Assembly (NCBI RefSeq): GCF_030272615.1
Contig: NC_081405.1
Span: forward strand, 476,557,508 to 476,621,507
Length of the DNA: 64,000 nt
Source of the DNA: Cryptomeria japonica
Lineage: Eukaryota; Streptophyta; Pinopsida; Cupressales; Cupressaceae
Direction of reading: 5' to 3'
The position numbers were made by a program, and so were the translations under genes. Under the pieces are notes generated by a model. The model was not told where the DNA came from. It did no database searches and was given only the letters and a program-made list of their open reading frames with translations. This document shows positions 59,016 to 64,000 of the stretch, in pieces (position 1 is the first letter of the stretch; each line of letters begins with the position of its first letter).

Positions 59016-59767
59016 GCATTTGTATGAAGATTGCATTGATGAAATTTTATGTTGTCATTGATGTCAATTATAAATGGTAATGATGTTGTATTAATGTTGT
59101 TTTGCAACCAGTAGGAGAGCTTGTGAAGGAAACCAATATTACTAGAGAAGAAGTAAGATCAACCGGTAAACCCTACCTGTTGATATTGTAAACCCTAACC
59201 CATGAAGTTTGGTGAATCAATTGTATTAGTTTATGATCAAATTATGAGAGGTAATGATTATGATATGTATGCATGCTGTATGAGAAGAGTTTCAAATGGT
59301 TTTTAGCGTGTAGAGATAACAGTTTTTGCCTTGGGAATGAGCAAGTTCATTACATCTAATGGAAACCACATGATGAGTTACAAAGATTGATGAAGTGATG
59401 ATCAAGGAGCAGTCAAGGTTGTCTTGAATGATGTATAGTGATTACTATGTAATCCAACAATCATACTTCAACCAATTTGTTTGTAATCTATATGAGATCT
59501 TAGGTTTGTGATGTGTTATCGACGTATTGTTTTGTTTATAAAGTCGATGAGTTGTTTTGTTGTAGTGTTGGCAATTTTGGTTGAAAGTAAGAGTGATTGG
59601 CTGTCAAACTATATGTTGTATCTGCAATATGTGTAAAGGAAAATAGAAGCATGAAAAAGATCTGATCAAGCTGAGTAGTGTTATTCACCAGATCAACAAA
59701 CCCTTGTTGTTCTCTAACAATTACAACGGTCAAATCCCTTAACCAGGTAAGCTCTAACAAGCTTAGT
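59011..59767 (+). repeat. 3' LTR of element E, truncated
   Basis: Starts TGTTTGCATTTGTATGAAG and follows the 5' LTR from 39086 for about 750 bp, with substitutions and small gaps. The match stops after AAGCTTAGTG, and the remaining 600 bp of the LTR are replaced by unrelated sequence. TTTATAAAG at 59535 corresponds to the TATA box of the 5' LTR. Confidence 0.85.
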
Positions 59768-62648
59768 GTGAGGCCCTACCCCGACCCATCCTAGCATTTC
59801 AGTGATTTTAATGTTGGAACTATTATGGATGCTTTATTTTTATGCATTATGGATATAGAAATTTATATGATCCCACAAATTTGATAACATTGATATATTG
59901 ATGCTTCATTTCTATGCTTTGTGGATATAGAATTTTATATGATTCTAGAATAGGGTAACATTGAGATACTGTATGCCATTATTTGATTTGTAGGACTTTA
60001 TTAGGATGCTAGAAATATGATGCATATCTTATGAATGGATTTAGTTTATGAGGACTATGATAAGTGCTTATGTGGATTTTCTTGATATATGGAAAATTGA
60101 ATTATATGATGTCAATTGTATGCAAAGTGATTGATGTGTATTCTTATTTATGAGGTTTAATATTATATGAGACTATTGGAAAGTACTAATGTGTAATTGA
60201 GATGTACATGAAATTATCCATGTGACCATGGAAACATTATGGAGAATCAAGCCTAGGCCTATGTACATTCCTAAAACTAGGGGTTGTCTATTTGGAGAGA
60301 CAACACCCCGTATGTATCATATTTTATTTGTAAACGTAATTGTTTGCATGTGTGTAAATTGTATTTATTAAATTGTTTAAATCATTCTAGGGACAATTTC
60401 CATGTGTGTAATTGTGATGTGGAATTATTTTTGTAGTGTCACTTGACACATATGTTGTATGTTGTGTTGGCAATTGTCATGTCACCTTTTTGGAGAGATT
60501 TATTTTTGTTTAATTGTTATATTTCCTAATTATCCTTGAAGGTTCCAAGAAATCTAGGATAGTGAGCCATAAGGAGGGTCAACTCAGAGTTGACCCGTAG
60601 GTTAACTTTAGGTGGACTTTCAAAGGGTTAAACCAACTCCTAGAGTTAGTTTTTGGGCATTTTTATTGGGCCTCGTGGGGTACCTATGGGTGAGGGTCAA
60701 ATTTGGCCATGTGTCTTTCCCCTAGGGCTTGTTTAACCACCCCAAAAAGTGGGTTTTCCTAGATGGTCGAATTTCATCTTTAGGAGTGCCATCCTTGGTT
60801 AGATAACCTTCTTGGTAGGTGTTATTCCTCTTCCCCATTTCATTCCTCTTCTTGAGGTGCCTTGATTAGGGAGTGTGTAAGACCTAGGGAAGACCAACCA
60901 GTAGGAGTCTCTAACTCTATCCAAGAGGTTGGAAGGAGTGAGAGAAGCCTTCTTAGGCTAGAGATTCAGACTTAGTAAGTTAATCACCCGCTCTCCATCT
61001 TTGGAGATCTGGAATTTTGAAAAAAAACCAGTTTTGGAATAGGAATTTTGGCTAAGTGTTGCAGAAAAGATTTGTGGATTGAGCTGCTCTTCTCCAAGAT
61101 ATCCCTAGAATACCCTTGGTAGATTCAAGGTATGTGCATTTTATTACTTGCATGTTAAAATCTGTTTCTAGAAATGCTTGAATGTAAATATTGTATCTTT
61201 TCTTGTATCGTATTTGTGAAAGTTTTTATGTGGTTCTTTCCCCATCTTTTTGTTATGCATTTTATTGTGTTTTGGGAGTATCCAAGACCATATTACCCTT
61301 GGGAGGGAAAAATGGTCTTGGGGGTGGAAGGAGTTTGACAACCTTAGAGTGAGAGGCTCTCATCATGAGAGTGATCTCAAAGGTTTGTCCATGTGACCCT
61401 TGCTGCATAGTTTTGTTTATGCATTCGGGGGTCATAAGGGGAGAAAATATGACATGTATGCCTTTGGGGGTCATAAGGATATGGGGGTTAAGATGACTTT
61501 TGTTGTGTTCTTGGATGCCATGGGTTGACTGTGAGTTACTATCTAGTAGATCTCCTCAAAGGTACTTGGTCCACTTCCACCCTTGTAAAACATCACATTA
61601 TGTGATGAAGTTTTAGCTTTGGGATGGGAATGTGTGTTGTTAAGTTTTTTCCCCTTGCTTGTTTGTGTTTGCTTGAGTGTAACCCTTCTAGGACTTGGTT
61701 CTCCAAGCTCGGGGGTGGCTTCTAGTAAGCCTAGGCTGGGAGGTGAGCACCCCATGGTCACAACCTTATGTTTTTTATGCAGGTTGCTTGGAAAGAGGAA
61801 AGAAAAAAAAAGAAAGAAAGGTAGGGTGTTACTGATTTGTTGTAGTTGCAGAAAGAAATATGAATGTAATTGCTATATTTATTTGAAAGAAAGAAATGTG
61901 TTTATTTAGTTAAGTCCTCATTTATTAGGAATGAGAGACTAATTGGGTATTTTACCCATTTGTAAAAGTTGGCAACTTGTGTTCAACATTCTTATAAGAA
62001 AAGCATTTGATTAAATTCTGTAATGTATTATGCTGCTGTTATTTTTATTTAATTCTATCTTAAACTGAAATCTGTTATTTATTTATCTCTACAAGTTATA
62101 TAAAGAATAAAAAAAGGGAAATGCAGAAAATGTTATGTTAATGTTATAAGTATTTTCTGTACTATTTATATGCTACTGCATTTCTATTTACTACTATCAT
62201 TCTCCTAATAAAAAAAGAAAGGAGAAAACAAAAAGCTAAAGTAGATAAATTTAATCTCTTTCTATAAATGACTTTATGGCATAGAAAGTAAATTAGAAAT
62301 GCATTTATCCTAGTATGCAATAGATATATGCATTCCTTACATCTATAAACAAAATAATAATAATAATAAAACCTATTTAAAGTTTTTTGCTTGATGCTAT
62401 CATTACTGTCATAAAATGTATTGTTGTTTTAAGGAAAATAAAAATAAATGCAAATTTAGTCTTAGACAATGAGGGTATAAGTTAATCTATTTATGTTAAA
62501 TAAATCATTTTAGAAAAACAAAATATACAAAATTATATCTATCTATGGGCTGCCTGTACATTTTTAACATTCCTACATATTAATGTCTAAATTTCTTTTT
62601 AGGAAAAGAGACAAAAAAATAAGATTCTAACCCTAAGAGATTGTTATG
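59768..62648. other. Non-coding sequence, possibly the LTR or leader of a further element
   Basis: Starts TGTGAGGCCCTACCCCGACC exactly where the LTR of element E breaks, which resembles the TGTGA..CCC start of Gypsy LTRs. No ORF above background is seen. A motif TTCAAGGTATGTG near 61126 could be a splice-donor-like site but has no context. A purine-rich A/G tract lies near 61792-61825. The other end of any element is outside the window or not recognised. Confidence 0.4.
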
Positions 62649-62732
62649 CATATATATATATATATATATATGTATGCACAAAAATATAAACATAAATACA
62701 TGTTTAAATCTATTTATATATATATATATATT
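62649..62732. repeat. (TA)n microsatellites
   Basis: Uninterrupted TA dinucleotides at about 62649-62672 and again at 62714-62730, within AT-rich sequence. An ATA triplet run lies nearby at about 62352-62370. Confidence 0.95.
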
Positions 62733-62815
62733 TATATTTTAAATATTTCTTAAGAAAATATATATATAAGCAAAAACCAAAGGGGGAGTACTGTCCCTAA
62801 AGGCCGAATCACGAT
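62733..62815 (+). other. Polypurine-tract-like site before the palindromic array
   Basis: CCAAAGGGGGAGTACTGTCC at 62777-62796 looks like the junction of a polypurine tract and an LTR. No partner sequence was found, so this is only a suggestion. Confidence 0.3.
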
Positions 62816-63014
62816 GTGTTAACACAGTGGATGACACACGGGCCTGACTACTACGTTTACACACAGTGGGTGGGGTGGGAGGTGCCGCCACTATGGGTAG
62901 ACACAGTGGATGGCCCCAGGCCACCACTGTGTTTACACACAGTGGACAACACTGGTTGCCACTGTGGGTGCCCACAGTGGGTGGCACCAACCGCCGTTGT
63001 GGGTAGTCATAGTG
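62816..63014. repeat. GC-rich array of CACAGTGG/CCACTGTG palindromic units
   Basis: CACAGTGG or its complement CCACTGTG, or one-base variants, occurs about nine times in 200 bp, alternating in orientation. The array can form hairpins and stands out against the AT-rich surroundings. ORFs across it are products of the repeat. Confidence 0.8.
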
Positions 63015-63177
63015 GCATTCGGGGGAGCCCCACACTATAAACTCCAACCTCTGCTCGGCCTCTGCCCCTTCATTTAGCTGCCGCCTTGCCCCATTTCGGC
63101 CGCCGCCTCATGGCCTTTGAACTTGCATAACACACACAACATACACACACACACTCAAAATAAAATAAAATATAATA

Positions 63178-63346
63178 AACCCTAACCCCATTTTGGGTTA
63201 GGGTAAAAACAAACAAAAAAAGGAAAGAGGGGAATACTTGATGCTAAAAATGCAACCCTAACCCAATTTCGGGTTAGGGTTAGCATTTAAATAACAAAGT
63301 ATAATAGAAATGCAACCCTAGCCCATATTTGGGTTAGGGCTCGCAT
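63178..63346. repeat. Three inverted repeats with AACCCTAACCC arms
   Basis: Three hairpins, AACCCTAACCC-loop-GGGTTAGGGT (63178-63204, 63254-63281, 63310-63346), lie 56-76 bp apart. The last two have longer arms beginning ATGC. The arms resemble telomere motifs but are inverted, not tandem. Confidence 0.8.
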
Positions 63347-64000
63347 ATAAAATATGAGAGGGAAATTTGAATTAAAGTTTTTAAATTATAACTTATAATT
63401 TAGGGTTATTTGTAAGTTGCATTATAAAATTTAATGGGCATAGTTGGTTCATTATATTAAATAAATTTACATATATAAATAGGTTTAAATATAAATTTGT
63501 CACCCAAATTGTTTATATGTATATAATTTATATATATGCTATATTTTTACATATAGGTATTTATACAGTTAAATATAATTATTTGAGGTTAAGTTGGAAA
63601 CCTATTTAATTTTATTTATTAATTTTTATATAGTTCTCATATCGCATTTTTGACGTAATTTTATCAAGGATTTTATAAGGGTAATTCATAGATAATTTTT
63701 GTAGTTAATTAAATAGGGCCGTCAAGTTAAATTTAATTTGGGGAAAACTTGTAAATGAGAATTATTAATTATTTTAAATGAATTTTTAACCTTTGAGGCC
63801 AATGTTGGCCAGATTACTTAATCATCAAAATTTGAAGGTTTAAGGGAAATTTAAACTTGGCCATAGTATAAATTAGGTTTAGATGGCAAAATTACATTAT
63901 TAATTTTGAAACCTTATTGGCTAAATATAAATAATGAATTTTGCATGTGCTCGAATAAATAAATTTTAGATTTAAGATATCCGCATCATTATTCAATTAG
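63347..64000. other. AT-rich non-coding sequence to the window edge
   Basis: No ORF, repeat unit or element boundary could be recognised in these 650 bp. Confidence 0.5.

Larger units (their letters stand above)
39086..59767 (+). mobile_element. Element E: Copia LTR retrotransposon, split by F and LINE H
   Basis: 5' LTR 39086-40460, tRNA-Met primer site 40463-40474, gag, protease and integrase to 42535, then integrase end, RT and RNase H from 51217 to 53226, polypurine tract at 53585-53596, and 3' LTR from 59011. Element F occupies 42536-51216 and LINE H 53602-58997. The 3' LTR breaks at about 59767. The pol halves join cleanly in sense (VKR to GKDKTPYE). The two LTRs look about 90% identical by eye, so E is older than F. 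Confidence 0.85.

Noticed and set aside
59001-59019. Start codon at 59019 for the LINE H reverse transcriptase
   Set aside because: It lies in the target-site duplication and LTR of element E. The LINE sequence itself begins at 58997 in mid-domain.
61126-61140. Splice-donor-like AAGGTATGTG suggesting a host gene exon
   Set aside because: No ORF, branch point or acceptor could be tied to it, and the surroundings look like a repeat.
62739-63047. Two ORFs over the GC-rich palindromic array
   Set aside because: The sequence is repetitive on both strands. The ORFs follow the repeat and have no start context or homology pattern.
63178-63346. Interstitial telomere or CRISPR-like array
   Set aside because: The motifs are inverted pairs and not tandem TTTAGGG, and there are only three units without spacers of constant length. 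The plant context also excludes CRISPR.

Overview
This window looks like repeat-dominated nuclear DNA from a seed plant. A gymnosperm, probably a conifer, is my best guess. The reasons are nested, heavily decayed LTR retrotransposons, plant-type primer binding sites (TGGTATCAGAGC and relatives), plant L1 LINEs with a C-terminal RNase H, AT-rich DNA, and no bacterial-type genes. The species is inference only. I found no convincing host protein-coding gene and no tRNA, rRNA or CRISPR array. Almost every coding feature is a transposable-element gene or pseudogene.

Layout. 1-3448 (-) is a long decayed ORF of unknown function and looks TE-associated. 3449-5256 is non-coding with degenerate tandem repeats. 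5257-17722 (+) is a decayed Ty3/Gypsy element (A) of Tat-like type, whose 5' part is a perfect 2,148-bp tandem duplication. 17723-37470 (-) is what remains of element D, a Copia-like element that carries gag plus a long non-pol ORF. D is broken by a plus-strand L1 LINE (B, 19316 to about 27004) and by a second, better preserved member of its own family (C, 28023-35556). After an AT-rich stretch, 39086 to about 59767 is a plus-strand Copia element (E) with gag, protease, integrase, RT and RNase H. E is split by element F (42536-51216, minus strand, one intact 1,068-codon ORF) and by a 5'-truncated minus-strand LINE (H, 53602-58997). H itself carries a 993-bp terminal-inverted-repeat element. 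E's 3' LTR breaks at about 59767, and the rest of the window is non-coding, AT-rich sequence with palindromic repeats.

How the pieces relate. The insertions can be ordered from interruptions and target-site duplications: C into D's gag, B at the start of D's second ORF, F into E's integrase/RT junction, H into E's polypurine tract/3' LTR boundary, and the TIR element into H.

Three points stand out. Both LINEs carry the same third ORF downstream of the RNase H. Elements C and D encode a long non-pol ORF where pol is expected. The N-terminal parts of these proteins, and of the ORF at 1-3448, look alike in pattern, which suggests a cargo module shared by unrelated element classes. Decay is mainly through in-frame TAG codons at places where the families have Gln (CAG) or Trp (TGG). 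This fits loss of methylated cytosines in CHG context. Element F is the exception: its ORF is open, so it is probably the youngest insertion.
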